DNA of 64,000 bases, from assembly GCA_964242415.1 (NCBI GenBank), contig CAXTAT010000007.1:62001-126000 (forward strand). The letters are read 5' to 3'. The notes under the pieces are model-generated. The model was given only the letters and a program-made list of their open reading frames with translations. It was not told the DNA's origin and ran no database searches. Positions 26,820 to 35,751 of this stretch are shown piece by piece. Position 1 is the first letter of the stretch. Each line of letters opens with the position of its first letter. Origin of the DNA: DASWOJ01 sp964242415. Its GTDB lineage: Bacteria; Pseudomonadota; Alphaproteobacteria; Acetobacterales; Acetobacteraceae. Position numbers and translations under genes: made by a program.

Positions 26820-27398
26820 CTACACCAGCCGCAGCAGCAACACCCCGCCGACGATCCCCGCCGCGGTCAGCGAGGTCACCAGCATCAGCCGCTGCTCGAT
26901 GAACGCCCGCACCGGCGCCCCGAACCGCCGCAGCAGCGCCGCCAGCAGGAAGAACCGCGCGCCTCGCGTCACCACGCTGGCCGCGACGAACTTCGGAAAG
27001 CTGAACCCGGCCAGGCCCGAGGTGATGGTGACGATCTTGTAGGGGATCGGCGTCAGCCCCTTCACCAGGATGATCAGCAGCCCCCACTTGTTGAAGCCCT
27101 GCACGAAGGCGTCCATCCGGTCCTGCATGTGGTAGAAGCGGATCAGCGGCAGCGCCACTTGGTCGAGCAACGCATAGCCGATGAAGTAGCCCAGCATTCC
27201 GCCCACCACGCTGCTGATGGTGCAGATGGCGGCCAGGCGCCAGGCCCGGTCCGGCCGGGCCAACGCCATCGGCACCAGCAGCGCATCAGGCGGGACGGGG
27301 AAGAAGCTGCTCTCGGCGAAGCTGACCAGCGCCAGCCACAGCGGCGCCCGTGGGCTGGCCGCCAGCAGCAGCACGCGGTCGTACAGGCGGCGGAGCAT
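26820..27398 (-). CDS. YqaA-family (VTT/DedA-like) membrane protein
   Basis: This 192-residue SNARE-associated/VTT-domain protein is of YqaA size. Motifs are SFAESSFFPVPPDALLVPMAL near the N-terminus, the Gly-rich helix VVGGMLGYFIGYALLD, and KGLTPIPYKIVTITSGLAGFSFPKFV, which carries the family's TPIPYK re-entrant signature. VTT proteins act in lipid scrambling or membrane homeostasis. Four or five membrane segments are visible. It is convergent with the MsrQ-like gene. Confidence 0.9.
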   Translation of the reverse strand: MLRRLYDRVLLLAASPRAPLWLALVSFAESSFFPVPPDALLVPMALARPDRAWRLAAICTISSVVGGMLGYFIGYALLDQVALPLIRFYHMQDRMDAFVQGFNKWGLLIILVKGLTPIPYKIVTITSGLAGFSFPKFVAASVVTRGARFFLLAALLRRFGAPVRAFIEQRLMLVTSLTAAGIVGGVLLLRLV

Positions 27399-27628
27399 GG
27401 CGGCGGTTCCTTATGATGACGCCGTCCCATGGCATGCGCCGCGCCGAGGTTCAACGTTGGCTGCAATCGGGGGCTGCGCTGCGGGGGCTGCGTTGCGGCG
27501 GCGCTGCTGGGGCGGCTGTTGGGTTCGGGTTGGGCGTTGGACCCGATGCTTGGGTCGGGTTCAATGTTTGGCGCGCGGCTGCTACCGTGGGCGCTGCGTC
27601 CCCCCCTTGCCTGCACTGGAACTCGCCG

Positions 27629-28105
27629 ATGCGCCGCGCGCCCCAACTTCTTGCCGCCCTTGCCGTGCTGTCCGGCGCGGTCCTGCTCCCGGCCAGCACG
27701 GCGGTGCAGGCCCAGGGCGCCGCCCAGCCGCCGCACTCCTACTTGTTCGGCACCTGGACCGGCGGCATTTTTCCCGCCCCGGCCAACCTGACGCCCCAGG
27801 CCTGCCTGTCGCAGCCCGTGGTGATTTTCACCCGGGACCTGGTGCTGCGCGCCACCCTGACCGACCTGATGCTGACCCAGCGCGAGATCGAGACGGCGCG
27901 GGCCAACCCGCAGGGCACCGAGTTCCGCTTTGTCGTTGCAGCCGGCGGTGGCGGTGGCCTGTTGGGCACTGGGGCCAGTCCGCAGATCGGGTTCGGATGC
28001 GAGGACCCGAACGTGCTGCACGTGCAGCGCCGGGGTGAGAACGAGATCGCCTTTCCCGGCTGCGCCGACTTTCCCAACCCGTTGGTGCGCTGCCACACCC
28101 GGTAA
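27629..28105 (+). CDS. Hypothetical secreted protein
   Basis: This 158-residue protein has a typical signal peptide (MRRAPQLLAALAVLSG...VQAQ, about 1-29). The mature part contains LFGTWTGGIFPAP, a lone helix TDLMLTQREIETARA, a Gly cluster AAGGGGGLLG, and four Cys residues (three of them late: FGCEDP, PGCADF, VRCHT). No family is recognised. ATG 27629 is chosen for the signal peptide; the frame extends upstream without conserved sequence. Coding bias and the export signal support it as real. Confidence 0.65.
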   Translation: MRRAPQLLAALAVLSGAVLLPASTAVQAQGAAQPPHSYLFGTWTGGIFPAPANLTPQACLSQPVVIFTRDLVLRATLTDLMLTQREIETARANPQGTEFRFVVAAGGGGGLLGTGASPQIGFGCEDPNVLHVQRRGENEIAFPGCADFPNPLVRCHTR

Positions 28106-28260
28106 GGCCAGCGCCTGCCGCCCAGGTTCACCGCTGCCAGAGGACCGTTGACGGCAGCCTTCCCCCAGTATGCCGCCTCCCGGTCGGATTCGTTAATCTG
28201 ATTCTACCTCTTTCCGCAACGTTAGGTTTCGTTTACTCAGCAACTCAGGATTGAGGGGAA

Positions 28261-29004
28261 ATGATCATGCGCGACGATATGCAGAGGCGGCTTGCGGCCG
28301 AGTTCTTCGGCACGTTCTGGCTGGTGTTCGGCGGCTGCGGCAGCGCGGTGCTGGCGGCGGCGTTCCCGGCATTGGGCATCGGCTTCGTCGGCGTGTCGTT
28401 CGCCTTCGGGCTGACGGTGCTGACGATGGCCTATGCCGTCGGGCACATCAGCGGCGGACACTTCAACCCGGCCGTCACGCTCGGCCTGTGGACGGCCGGG
28501 CGCTGCGCCAACAAGCATGTGGTGCCCTACATCATCGTCCAGGTCGTGGGCGCCGTATGCGCGTCGGCCGTGCTCTACTTCATCGCGTCGGGCAAGCCGG
28601 ATTGGGTGCCGGCCGGCTTCGCCAGCAACGGCTACGGCGACCTCAGCCCGGGCAAGTACAGCCTGGGGTCATGCTTCGTAGCCGAGCTGCTGCTGACGTT
28701 CTTCTTCCTGATCATCATCGGCACGACGTCCAAGGGGGCGGCGAGCGGGTTCGCGGGCATCCCGATCGGCTTCGCTCTGGTGCTAATCCACCTGATCTCG
28801 ATCCCCATCACCAACACCAGCGTCAATCCGGCCCGCAGCACGGCGCCGGCGCTGTTCGCGGGCAGCGGCGCCATCGGGCAGTTGTGGATGTTCTGGGTGG
28901 CGCCGATCGCCGGCGCCATGATCGCGGGCGTGGTGGCGAAGGTGCTGTTCGCAGAGTCCTCCATCGAAGACACGATCGTCGTCGAGGAGCGGCGCACGGC
29001 CTAG
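28261..29004 (+). CDS. aqpZ: Aquaporin Z
   Basis: This 247-residue MIP-family channel conducts water through six membrane helices and two half-helices. Both NPA boxes are present: Asn69 in GGHFNPAVT and Asn189 in NTSVNPARS, the latter followed by the constriction-site Arg. GHISGGH and LIHLISIPITNTSVNPARSTAPALF segments are of AqpZ type rather than glycerol facilitator type. A GAGGGGAA site precedes ATG 28261; ATG 28267 is an alternative. Confidence 0.96.
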   Translation: MIMRDDMQRRLAAEFFGTFWLVFGGCGSAVLAAAFPALGIGFVGVSFAFGLTVLTMAYAVGHISGGHFNPAVTLGLWTAGRCANKHVVPYIIVQVVGAVCASAVLYFIASGKPDWVPAGFASNGYGDLSPGKYSLGSCFVAELLLTFFFLIIIGTTSKGAASGFAGIPIGFALVLIHLISIPITNTSVNPARSTAPALFAGSGAIGQLWMFWVAPIAGAMIAGVVAKVLFAESSIEDTIVVEERRTA

Positions 29005-29133
29005 CGCGTCCTGGAGGCCCAGGCTGTTCAGGACCTGACCGACCGGCCCCACCGGCAGCCGGACAAGGCCGGTGTTGGCGCGTTGCACCTGGCGGCTGGC
29101 CCTGCCCGGGCAAGTGGCGGGGAGGGCTGCACG

Positions 29134-29583
29134 ATGTTGGCGGCAGCGAGGAGGCTTGCAGCCCGGCCCCTGCGTTGCGCCATGCTGGCCTGCGCATTGG
29201 CCGGCTCGGCCCATGGACCGGCTTATTCCCAAGCACGCGGGTTCGATGGGACGTGGTTGGTCGTCATCACCTGTCCCGCGGCGCGGGACGGTGCGGGCGC
29301 CTACACCCTGCGCTTCTTCGCCGCCGTGCGGGACGGTGTGCTGCATGGGGAGACCGGCGTGCGCGGACAGGCCGCATCCTTGTCCCTCGACGGCGCGATC
29401 CAGCCGGACGGCGACGCGCTGCTGTCCGCCCGTGGGATGACGGGGAACCCGGACGTCACGCTGGGGCGCCTCACGCCGGGCACGCCCTATGCCTACCAGA
29501 TGCGGACCCGATTCGCCGGCGCGCATGGCGCCGGCACGCGGGTAGAGGCCCGGCCCTGCGACGCGGTGTTCACCCGGCAGTAG
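29134..29583 (+). CDS. Hypothetical secreted protein
   Basis: This 149-residue protein has an N-terminal export signal (MLAAARRLAARPL...AYSQA). A beta-rich domain starting FDGTWLVVITCPAARDGAGAYTLRF follows. FDGTW/GxW openings occur in small lipocalin-like periplasmic proteins, and two Cys residues (one in VITCPA, one in ARPCDAVF) could bridge. GGGGAGG lies before ATG 29134. Family unknown. Confidence 0.6.
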   Translation: MLAAARRLAARPLRCAMLACALAGSAHGPAYSQARGFDGTWLVVITCPAARDGAGAYTLRFFAAVRDGVLHGETGVRGQAASLSLDGAIQPDGDALLSARGMTGNPDVTLGRLTPGTPYAYQMRTRFAGAHGAGTRVEARPCDAVFTRQ

Positions 29584-29700
29584 CATGCCGTCCTGGCGTC
29601 CCTGTGCCGTGGGCGACGGAAGCGCTGGGGACGACGGAAGCGCTGTCGCGACGCCGCTTTGTCAGGTGGACCGTGCTGCAGGCGGGCCAAGAATGGGCCG

Positions 29701-30300
29701 TCAGCGCCCTGGAACATCGCGGACCGCGTAGTACGGCAACGCCGCCGCCTCCCGCAGCAGGGCCATGGCGTCCCGCGGCTCCGTAAAGCGCGGCCAGGCT
29801 GCCGAGGCCCCGCCGATCCCAAAGCGTCGCAGCGCCAGCAGGGTGCGCGGCACATGGAACCACTGCGTCACCGCCAAGACCCGTCCCTGGCCGAACCCGG
29901 GGCCGAGCAGCAGCGCCGACACGTTGCGCGCCGTGGCGAACGTGTCCACCCCCCGCGGGTCCTGCAGGATCGCTGATTGCGGCACGCCGTGCGCGGCCAG
30001 GTCGGCCGCCATGACCGCAGCCTCATTCTGGCCGCCCGGCTCGACGCCGCCGCTGACCAGCACGCGCGGCGCTAGCCCGGCCCGGTAGGCCGTTAGCGCC
30101 GCGTCCAGCCGCGCCTGCAGGCGGGGGGAGGGACGGCCATCGGCCAAGACCTCGTTCCCGAGCACGACGATCAGGTCAGCCGGGGCGGGCCGGGCGAACA
30201 GGCCGGCTGCGGCGATCGCCATGAGGTAGAGGACGCCCAGGACCAAGCCGGCACAGGCAAGCCGAGCAGGGGTGAAGCGGGGCCGCGAGGGGGTTCTCAT
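29701..30300 (-). CDS. YdcF/SanA-like DUF218 membrane protein
   Basis: This 199-residue protein has one N-terminal membrane helix (about 17-37) and a DUF218 domain. Family features are DLIVVLGNEVLADGRPSPRLQARLDAAL, PRVLVSGGVEPGGQNEAAVMA, AILQDPRGVDTFATARNV and VLAVTQWFHVPRTLLALRRFG. Relatives (ElyC, SanA) act in envelope and polyprenyl-phosphate metabolism. ATG 30300 removes an unlikely Arg/Pro extension. It is 31 bp downstream of the membrane hydrolase gene on the same strand. Confidence 0.88.
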   Translation of the reverse strand: MRTPSRPRFTPARLACAGLVLGVLYLMAIAAAGLFARPAPADLIVVLGNEVLADGRPSPRLQARLDAALTAYRAGLAPRVLVSGGVEPGGQNEAAVMAADLAAHGVPQSAILQDPRGVDTFATARNVSALLLGPGFGQGRVLAVTQWFHVPRTLLALRRFGIGGASAAWPRFTEPRDAMALLREAAALPYYAVRDVPGR

Positions 30301-30331
30301 CCGCCGCCCTCCGTGCCGCGCCGGAGGGGGG

Positions 30332-30931
30332 TCAGCGGCGGGTGTGGGCTGCGCGGCCCACCGGGGTTGCGGAGCCGCAGGACACGCCCCACCCCGCCGT
30401 CCCGTCGCACCCCGGCGGCGTGCCATGCGCCAGGACAGACTCGTCCCACGCCTGGCGCAGCGCCGGCGGCACGTGCCCGCCCCATCCGGCCCAGGTCAGC
30501 AGCACCGCCACCACCAGAGGCTCCATCGGCGATCCCGTCGTGCATACCGGCAGCGACCAGGTGCGCCGCAGCGGCCAAGCCAGCCGTAGCCCCGCCGGCG
30601 TCAGCAAGTCCGCCGCCAGGTGCGACAGCACGCCCACCGCCAGCGGCGCCACCACCCAGCGCGGCGCCCCGCCGTGCAGCAGCGCCCACACGCACGCCGC
30701 CACTGCGACCGCCGAGTGCGTGATCCCGCGATGCCCGAACACCGCGCCCACCACGCGCGACAGAGGCCGCAGCCGCTGGCCCAGCCAGGACTTCGGATGG
30801 TCGATGTCCGGCAGCAGCGATCCGGCCAGCGCCAGGCCCAGGCACGCCGGCGACAGGACGGGCAGCCCGAGGTGGGGCGCGGCCACCAGCCACGCCGCCG
30901 CCCCGAGCGCTACATGCGACCCCGCCATCAT
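30332..30931 (-). CDS. YdjM/DUF457-type membrane-bound metal-dependent hydrolase
   Basis: This 199-residue membrane protein resembles the DUF457 (YbcI/YdjM) family. The evidence is HVALGAAAWLVAAPHLG at the N-terminus, LAGSLLPDIDHPKSWLG, GHRGITHSAVAVAA and VGVLSHLAADLLTPAGLRLAWP. The His/Asp residues of DIDHP, HRGITHS and SHLAADLLT form the presumed metal site. ATG codons at 30931 and 30928 are adjacent; the first is used. The C-terminal ~35 residues look non-conserved. Confidence 0.82.
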   Translation of the reverse strand: MMAGSHVALGAAAWLVAAPHLGLPVLSPACLGLALAGSLLPDIDHPKSWLGQRLRPLSRVVGAVFGHRGITHSAVAVAACVWALLHGGAPRWVVAPLAVGVLSHLAADLLTPAGLRLAWPLRRTWSLPVCTTGSPMEPLVVAVLLTWAGWGGHVPPALRQAWDESVLAHGTPPGCDGTAGWGVSCGSATPVGRAAHTRR

Positions 30932-31062
30932 CGCCCCGTCCGCCCCCCAGCACGGGCGCACCGCAGGCCCATGTGGCAGACTTGCGCCTGCGGCCGGGCA
31001 AAGGCAACGGGCTTCGCGCAACAGGGCTTGACACGGGTGCAGGTGCCGCGTCGCGCCAGGTG

Positions 31063-31905
31063 CTACGCCCTGCGGCGCTCCGCCGCGGTGACGGTGTTGT
31101 CCAGCAGGCAGGCGATGGTCATCGGGCCGACGCCACCGGGCACCGGGGTGATGGCGCCGGCCACCGCGGCGCACTCGGCATAGGCAGCGTCCCCCACCAG
31201 GCGGCCGTCCGGCAGGCGGTTGATGCCGACGTCGATCAGGGTGGCGCCGGGCTTGATCCAGTCCCCGCGCACCAGCTCCGCCCGGCCCACGGCGGCGACC
31301 AGCACGTCGGCGCGACGGCACTCGCCGGGCAGGTCATGGGTGTGCGAGTGGGCGATGGTGACAGTGGCATCGGCGGCCAGCAGCAGCAGCGCCATCGGCT
31401 TGCCCACGATGCTGCTGCGGCCCAGCACCACCGCGCGGGCGCCCTGCAGGGGAATGTCGTACGCCCGCAGCAGCCGCATCACCCCGGACGGCGTGCAGGG
31501 CGCCAGCACCGGCAGCCCGTCCTGCAGGCGGCCGACGTTTATGGGATGGAAGCCGTCCACGTCCTTTGCCGGGTCGATGGCCTCCAGCACCGGGCGGGGC
31601 GGGATGGCGGCGGGCAGCGGAAGCTGCACCAGGATGCCGTCCACCGCATCGTCGCGGTTCAGCCGCCCGATGACCGCCATGAGGTCCGCCGCCGCCACGT
31701 CGGCGGGCAGGCGGAGGGTCTGCACGGCGAGGCCAGCGTCCTGGGCGGCGCGGTCCTTGTTGCGGACATAGACGGCGCTGGCCGGGTTCTCGCCCACCAG
31801 CACGACGGCCAGGCCGGGCCGGTAGGGCAGGCGGGCGGTGCGCGCGGCGACCTCGGCCCGCAGGGCTGCGGCGGTGGCCTTGCCGTCGATGATCCGGGCG
31901 GTCAT
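31063..31905 (-). CDS. folD: Methylenetetrahydrofolate dehydrogenase/methenyltetrahydrofolate cyclohydrolase
   Basis: FolD interconverts methylene-, methenyl- and 10-formyl-tetrahydrofolate. The 280-residue bifunctional enzyme shows YVRNKDRAAQDAGL with the catalytic Lys, GILVQLPLP, DPAKDVDGFHPINVG, CTPSGVMRLL, VVLGRSSIVGKPMALLL (NADP loop), and PVPGGVGPMTIACLLDNT at the end. ATG 31905 fits the family N-terminus. It follows yggT by 23 bp on the same strand. Confidence 0.97.
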   Translation of the reverse strand: MTARIIDGKATAAALRAEVAARTARLPYRPGLAVVLVGENPASAVYVRNKDRAAQDAGLAVQTLRLPADVAAADLMAVIGRLNRDDAVDGILVQLPLPAAIPPRPVLEAIDPAKDVDGFHPINVGRLQDGLPVLAPCTPSGVMRLLRAYDIPLQGARAVVLGRSSIVGKPMALLLLAADATVTIAHSHTHDLPGECRRADVLVAAVGRAELVRGDWIKPGATLIDVGINRLPDGRLVGDAAYAECAAVAGAITPVPGGVGPMTIACLLDNTVTAAERRRA

Positions 31906-31928
31906 GGGGTGGGTGCCTAGATCCCCGT

Positions 31929-32243
31929 CTAGATCAGCGTCCAACTGCCATAGACGATGCCGCTGTATAGCGTGGCCAGCGCCGGGGTGGCGACATACTG
32001 CAGCAGCAGGATCGCAACCAGCGGGCTGAGGTCGATGTTGCCGAAGCTGGGCAGCACCCGGCGGATCGGGCGCAGGGCCGGCTCCGTCACGCGGTACAGG
32101 AAGTCGCCGATGCTCCAGACCAGGCGGTTGCGGGTGTCGATGATGTTGAACGATGCCAGCGTGCTGAACACGGCGCTGAGGATGAACGCCCAGATGTAGA
32201 GCCTGATGATGTAGAAGCACAACTGGAACAGCGCGGAGATCAC
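31929..32243 (-). CDS. YggT family membrane protein
   Basis: This 104-residue protein has two hydrophobic hairpins (YIIRLYIWAFILSAVFSTL and SPLVAILLLQYV). The conserved YRVTEPALRPIRRVLPSFGNIDLSPLVAI core is the YggT signature. YggT proteins are linked to osmotic adaptation and cell division, and in chloroplasts to cytochrome b6 maturation. The start is GTG at 32243. Confidence 0.93.
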   Translation of the reverse strand: MISALFQLCFYIIRLYIWAFILSAVFSTLASFNIIDTRNRLVWSIGDFLYRVTEPALRPIRRVLPSFGNIDLSPLVAILLLQYVATPALATLYSGIVYGSWTLI

Positions 32244-32371
32244 GTCGGTCAGCCTCGGGTTTTGATGCGGCGGGTTGGAAGCGGCCGGACCCTAACGGCG
32301 TGCCCGGCGCGGCGCAACCACGTGGCTTGACTTGCGGGGGCGGCCTGGGCATAGGCTGCACCCGGGACGGC

Positions 32372-32447
32372 GGGGCTGTAGCTCAGTTGGGAGAGCGCCT
32401 CGTTCGCAATGAGGAGGTCAGGGGTTCGATTCCCCTCAGCTCCACCA
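32372..32447 (+). tRNA. tRNA-Ala (anticodon CGC)
   Basis: The 76-base cloverleaf has acceptor GGGGCTG/CAGCTCC, D-loop GCTCAGTTGGGAGAGC, anticodon stem CCTCG/TGAGG around TTCGCAA (anticodon CGC), T-loop GTTCGATTC and an encoded CCA. Confidence 0.96.
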
Positions 32448-32911
32448 CCGCTGTTCCCGGAGGGTTGTGGTCCCTCGCAACAACGGTCGCGGATGCCGGA
32501 TGTCTGACGGCTTTCCCGGCGTTTCGTCACCTTGATGCTGCAATCTAACTCAAAGATGTATCAGGGAAGTTAAGCGGAAGTAGATTTTTGTATCTGCTGT
32601 TTGCGCAGGCCGCCAGCGCTGCTGTGCTGTCCCGCCATTCGCGCGCGGTTTTCTGGCGATGTCGCACGCTTTCCCAAGCAAATCCGAGGCGGGCGGGCGC
32701 AGCCACCGGCCGGCGCTGCTGCGCGGCTGGGCTGAAGCGCCATTGCTGGCAACAAACCCTAACTCGACAGGGCAGGCATGCCGCTATAGCCAACACATCC
32801 AGGCACCGGTTCAGGTGATGCTGCTTGCGGGACTTTAGGCCAAGGCAGGGCTTGTCGGGCCAGGAGGTTCAACCAAGCGGCTTAAATCCCGGCTGCATGA
32901 GGGTAATACCG
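32448..32911. other. Intergenic region upstream of the rhodopsin gene
   Basis: This 464 bp stretch separates tRNA-Ala from the rhodopsin gene. The first 130 bp is relatively AT-rich (around 32530-32600), which may hold the tRNA terminator and the rhodopsin promoter. Short frames on both strands lack ribosome sites and recognisable sequence. No TGT-N12-ACA motif was seen here by eye. Confidence 0.45.
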
Positions 32912-33745
32912 ATGTATGAGCTTAGCCTTAACCAATACAATCTGATCGTCACGGTGTTCTCGCTCGCAATCGGGGCATTGGGCATCGCGGGCGTTTTCTT
33001 TTTCGCGCAGCGCTCGGACGTCCTGCCCCGGTACCGGCTTAGCCTGACGCTCCTGGGCCTGGTCGGCCTGGTCGCAGCCTACAACTACTACCGCCTGCTC
33101 GAGAGCTGGCAAGCTTCGTTCGTGATCGTGAATGGGGTCGTGAGGTCCACCGGCGTCCCGTACAACGATATCGTCCGCTATGCCGACTGGCTGCTGACCG
33201 TTCCCCTGTTGCTGACGGCGTTCGTGTTCGTGCTGGACCTGCCGGTCCGCCAGGCCCGGCTCCGCAGCGGTGTGCTCGTCATGCTGTCCGTCGAGATGCT
33301 CGCCCTGAGATACCCCGCGCAGATGGCGTCGACCATCGAGACGCGCTGGCTTTGGTGGGGTGCGGCCATGGTGCCGTTCTTCATCATCTTCTACCAGCTT
33401 TACGTCGGCCTCGCCAAAACGCTGAACGCTGAGCCGACGGAGGCGCGGACGCTCACCAAGACGGCCAGGCTGGTGACCGTGGCCACCTGGTCGGTCTATC
33501 CCGCCGTGTCTGTGCTCCCGCTGCTTGGCTTCACGGGCTCAACGATGTCCGTCGCGACCGAGGCTGGCTATGCCGCCGCTGACATCATGTCCAAGGCGGT
33601 GGTTGGCGTGCTGATCTGCATGGCTGCAACCAGCAAGTCCGCCCTGAGGCCGGAAGTGTCCGGCCTGTCGTCGGCGGCGCTGCGTGGGATGGGCGTCGTG
33701 CCCGGAACAGCCGCGGCGGCGGCACGGAGCGTTCCTGTTGCGTGA
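32912..33745 (+). CDS. Microbial (type 1) rhodopsin with a D-T-A motif
   Basis: This 277-residue, seven-helix retinal protein is probably a light-driven ion pump or sensor in the inner membrane. Helix C contains R89-Y-A-D92-W-L-L-T96-V-P. D92 is the Schiff-base proton acceptor and T96 its partner, but the proteorhodopsin donor position (Glu108) is Ala103. The helix B His of proteorhodopsins is replaced by Asn58. Helix F has W193-S-V-Y-P and helix G has D224-I-M-S-K228, where Lys228 binds retinal. ATG 32912 is preceded by GAGGG eight bases upstream; earlier in-frame ATGs add polar residues. No retinal-forming gene (blh, crtI/B/Y) adjoins it. Confidence 0.93.
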   Translation: MYELSLNQYNLIVTVFSLAIGALGIAGVFFFAQRSDVLPRYRLSLTLLGLVGLVAAYNYYRLLESWQASFVIVNGVVRSTGVPYNDIVRYADWLLTVPLLLTAFVFVLDLPVRQARLRSGVLVMLSVEMLALRYPAQMASTIETRWLWWGAAMVPFFIIFYQLYVGLAKTLNAEPTEARTLTKTARLVTVATWSVYPAVSVLPLLGFTGSTMSVATEAGYAAADIMSKAVVGVLICMAATSKSALRPEVSGLSSAALRGMGVVPGTAAAAARSVPVA

Positions 33746-33786
33746 GACCAGCCTGGGGCGCCAGCCCAACCAGTGGCCCGGCGGCA

Positions 33787-33834
33787 GGGATGCCCGCCTG
33801 GCCGTTCCTCTCCCTTCCTCGCGCCGGGCATCCC
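33787..33834. repeat. 10 bp inverted repeat downstream of the rhodopsin gene
   Basis: GGGATGCCCG (33787-33796) and CGGGCATCCC (33825-33834) are perfectly complementary across a 28-base pyrimidine-rich spacer. It lies between the rhodopsin stop and the next gene. No U-tract follows, so it is a weak terminator candidate at best. Confidence 0.4.
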
Positions 33835-33846
33835 GAAACCGGCTGA

Positions 33847-35619
33847 ATGGTGTGCATGATGGTTGATCTACGCGGTCGCTGCACGAATTTGGAGTTCTGC
33901 CCCGTTGCAGCGTCGCAGCGTGTCATGACGCTGCCGGAAGGCTCGAAGTTCGTTTGCCCAAGGTGCGGGGAGCCGTTGCAGTCGCACGACGCGGCCAGGG
34001 CACGGGGGCTGAGCCGCTCGGGGCTTGTGCTGCAGATCGGCTTGGCCCTGGTTGGCGCCGGCGTGGTCACCTACAAGGTGCTGGAGGGATCGGGCAGCGA
34101 CCCTGCATCCGATGCGGCCACGGCAATGCACGGTGCAGCCTCCACGCCGGTGCTTGCGGCCAACCGTCCCGTGCCGGCGATGCTGGTGCAGACGCCCGAG
34201 GCGTTGCCGCAGCCTGTGGCGCTGCAGCAGCCGGCGGCCCAGCAGCCTCCGGCTCCTCCGCCGGTTGCCGCCCCGGAGCCGGTGTTGCTGGCGCCACGGG
34301 CGCCCTCGGCAGCGCCGCCGCCGGCAATCCCCGCGTCCAGCCAAGCTGAAGGCGCGCAGCCAGCGAAAACGGTGCTGTTGCGGCTCGCCGGATCGAGTGC
34401 GATCGGCAGCCGGCTCGCGCGGCGGCTCGCCTCGGGGTACCTCTCGCTGATCGGCGACTCCGACATCGCGCTCGCCCCTGGAGGCGCCGCCGGTGCGGTC
34501 GAGATCGTCGGGATGCAGACCGGCCAGCGCGAGACGGTCGTCATCAATTCCAGCTCGTCAACCGCGGGGTTCACGGCGCTGCTGCGCGGCAGCGCCGACA
34601 TGGCGATGTCGTCCCGCAAGATCTCGCCCATTGAAGCGGAGCGGCTGTCGTCGCTCGGCGACATGACGGCGCCGACCAGCGAAACCGTGATCGGCATTCA
34701 GGGCATTGCCGTGGTCGTCAGCCCGGCCAACCACCTGCTGTCGCTGACAACCCCGCAGTTGCGCTCTATCCTGGGCGGCCGGATAGCGGACTGGTCGCAA
34801 CTTGGCGGAGCGCCAGGCCCGATCCACGTCTATGCCGTGGACAACCAGGGCGGCGCGGTTGACACCTCGGAGGACATGCTCGTGAGCCAGGGCGACCTGG
34901 CCACGACGGCCGTCAAGGTCGCCAACGAACAGGCATTGGCTGCAGCCGTCGCCACTGACCGCAGCGGCATCGGCTTGACCGTCTTCGGCAACACGGGGAA
35001 CGCGAAGGTGCTGGCCGTCGCCGACGCCAACGCCAGCCCGGTCGCGCCGAGCGATCTTTCCATCGCGACGGAAAATTATCCGCTGTCGCAACGGCTCTAC
35101 CTCTATGTCGCCCCGTCATCGCCGAACCTGTTCGTGAAGCGCTTCTCCGCCTACGTGTCTTCTGCGGGCGGGCAGGCGGTCGTCGAGGCGTCCGGCCTGG
35201 TGCCGCTGACCGTCAAGTCCGAGTCGGCCGCCGTGCCGGACGCCGCGTCCGAACGGTTCAAGCAGCTTGTCGCCGGGGCCACGCGGCTATCGGTTGACTT
35301 CCGGTTCCAGCCCGGCTCGCTGGAGCTGGATGGCCGTAGCGTGCGGGACCTTGACCGGCTCGTCACCTATTTGAAGTCGCAGCGCGTCAGCGCGAGCCGG
35401 GTCATCCTGGCTGGGTTCGCCGATAGCAACGGCGCTCCGGCTGCCAACCAGGTGGTGTCGCAACGGCGGGCCGAGGTGGTGACGGCGGCCCTGAGCAGGG
35501 CGGGGATCGTGCCAGGGAAAACCGCCATGTTTGGCGCGGAGCTTCCAGTGGCGGATAACGCCACCCCGGAGGGACGCGAGCGCAACCGCCGGGTCGAGGT
35601 CTATCTGGCGCCGCAGTAG
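33847..35619 (+). CDS. Zinc-ribbon / PBP-like / OmpA-domain fusion membrane protein
   Basis: This 590-residue protein has four parts. First is a cytosolic zinc-ribbon-like knuckle with C12, C18, C37 and C40 (CTNLEFC...FVCPRCG). Second is one membrane helix (about 59-76). Third, after a Pro/Ala-rich linker (about 95-165), is a PstS-like type 2 periplasmic binding domain (about 170-445; STAGFTALLRGSADMAMSSRKIS is the phosphate-binder-like loop). Last is a C-terminal OmpA peptidoglycan-binding domain (about 475-590) with VILAGFADSNG and ATPEGRERNRRVEV. PBP-OmpA fusions are known, but the N-terminal zinc ribbon is unusual. The ligand is unknown. Starts at 33847, 33856 and 33859 are all possible. 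Confidence 0.82.
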   Translation: MVCMMVDLRGRCTNLEFCPVAASQRVMTLPEGSKFVCPRCGEPLQSHDAARARGLSRSGLVLQIGLALVGAGVVTYKVLEGSGSDPASDAATAMHGAASTPVLAANRPVPAMLVQTPEALPQPVALQQPAAQQPPAPPPVAAPEPVLLAPRAPSAAPPPAIPASSQAEGAQPAKTVLLRLAGSSAIGSRLARRLASGYLSLIGDSDIALAPGGAAGAVEIVGMQTGQRETVVINSSSSTAGFTALLRGSADMAMSSRKISPIEAERLSSLGDMTAPTSETVIGIQGIAVVVSPANHLLSLTTPQLRSILGGRIADWSQLGGAPGPIHVYAVDNQGGAVDTSEDMLVSQGDLATTAVKVANEQALAAAVATDRSGIGLTVFGNTGNAKVLAVADANASPVAPSDLSIATENYPLSQRLYLYVAPSSPNLFVKRFSAYVSSAGGQAVVEASGLVPLTVKSESAAVPDAASERFKQLVAGATRLSVDFRFQPGSLELDGRSVRDLDRLVTYLKSQRVSASRVILAGFADSNGAPAANQVVSQRRAEVVTAALSRAGIVPGKTAMFGAELPVADNATPEGRERNRRVEVYLAPQ

Positions 35620-35751
35620 CCGCTGGCATCCGACCCTGGGCGGTCCTCCAAGTCTGGCCGCCGTCGCTAGCCGGCCTTTGCGGGGTGATGCATCGGACAG
35701 GAACGGCGCCCGCCTGCGTAATGCCAACGGCCCCCTGCTCTGACCGTCCTG

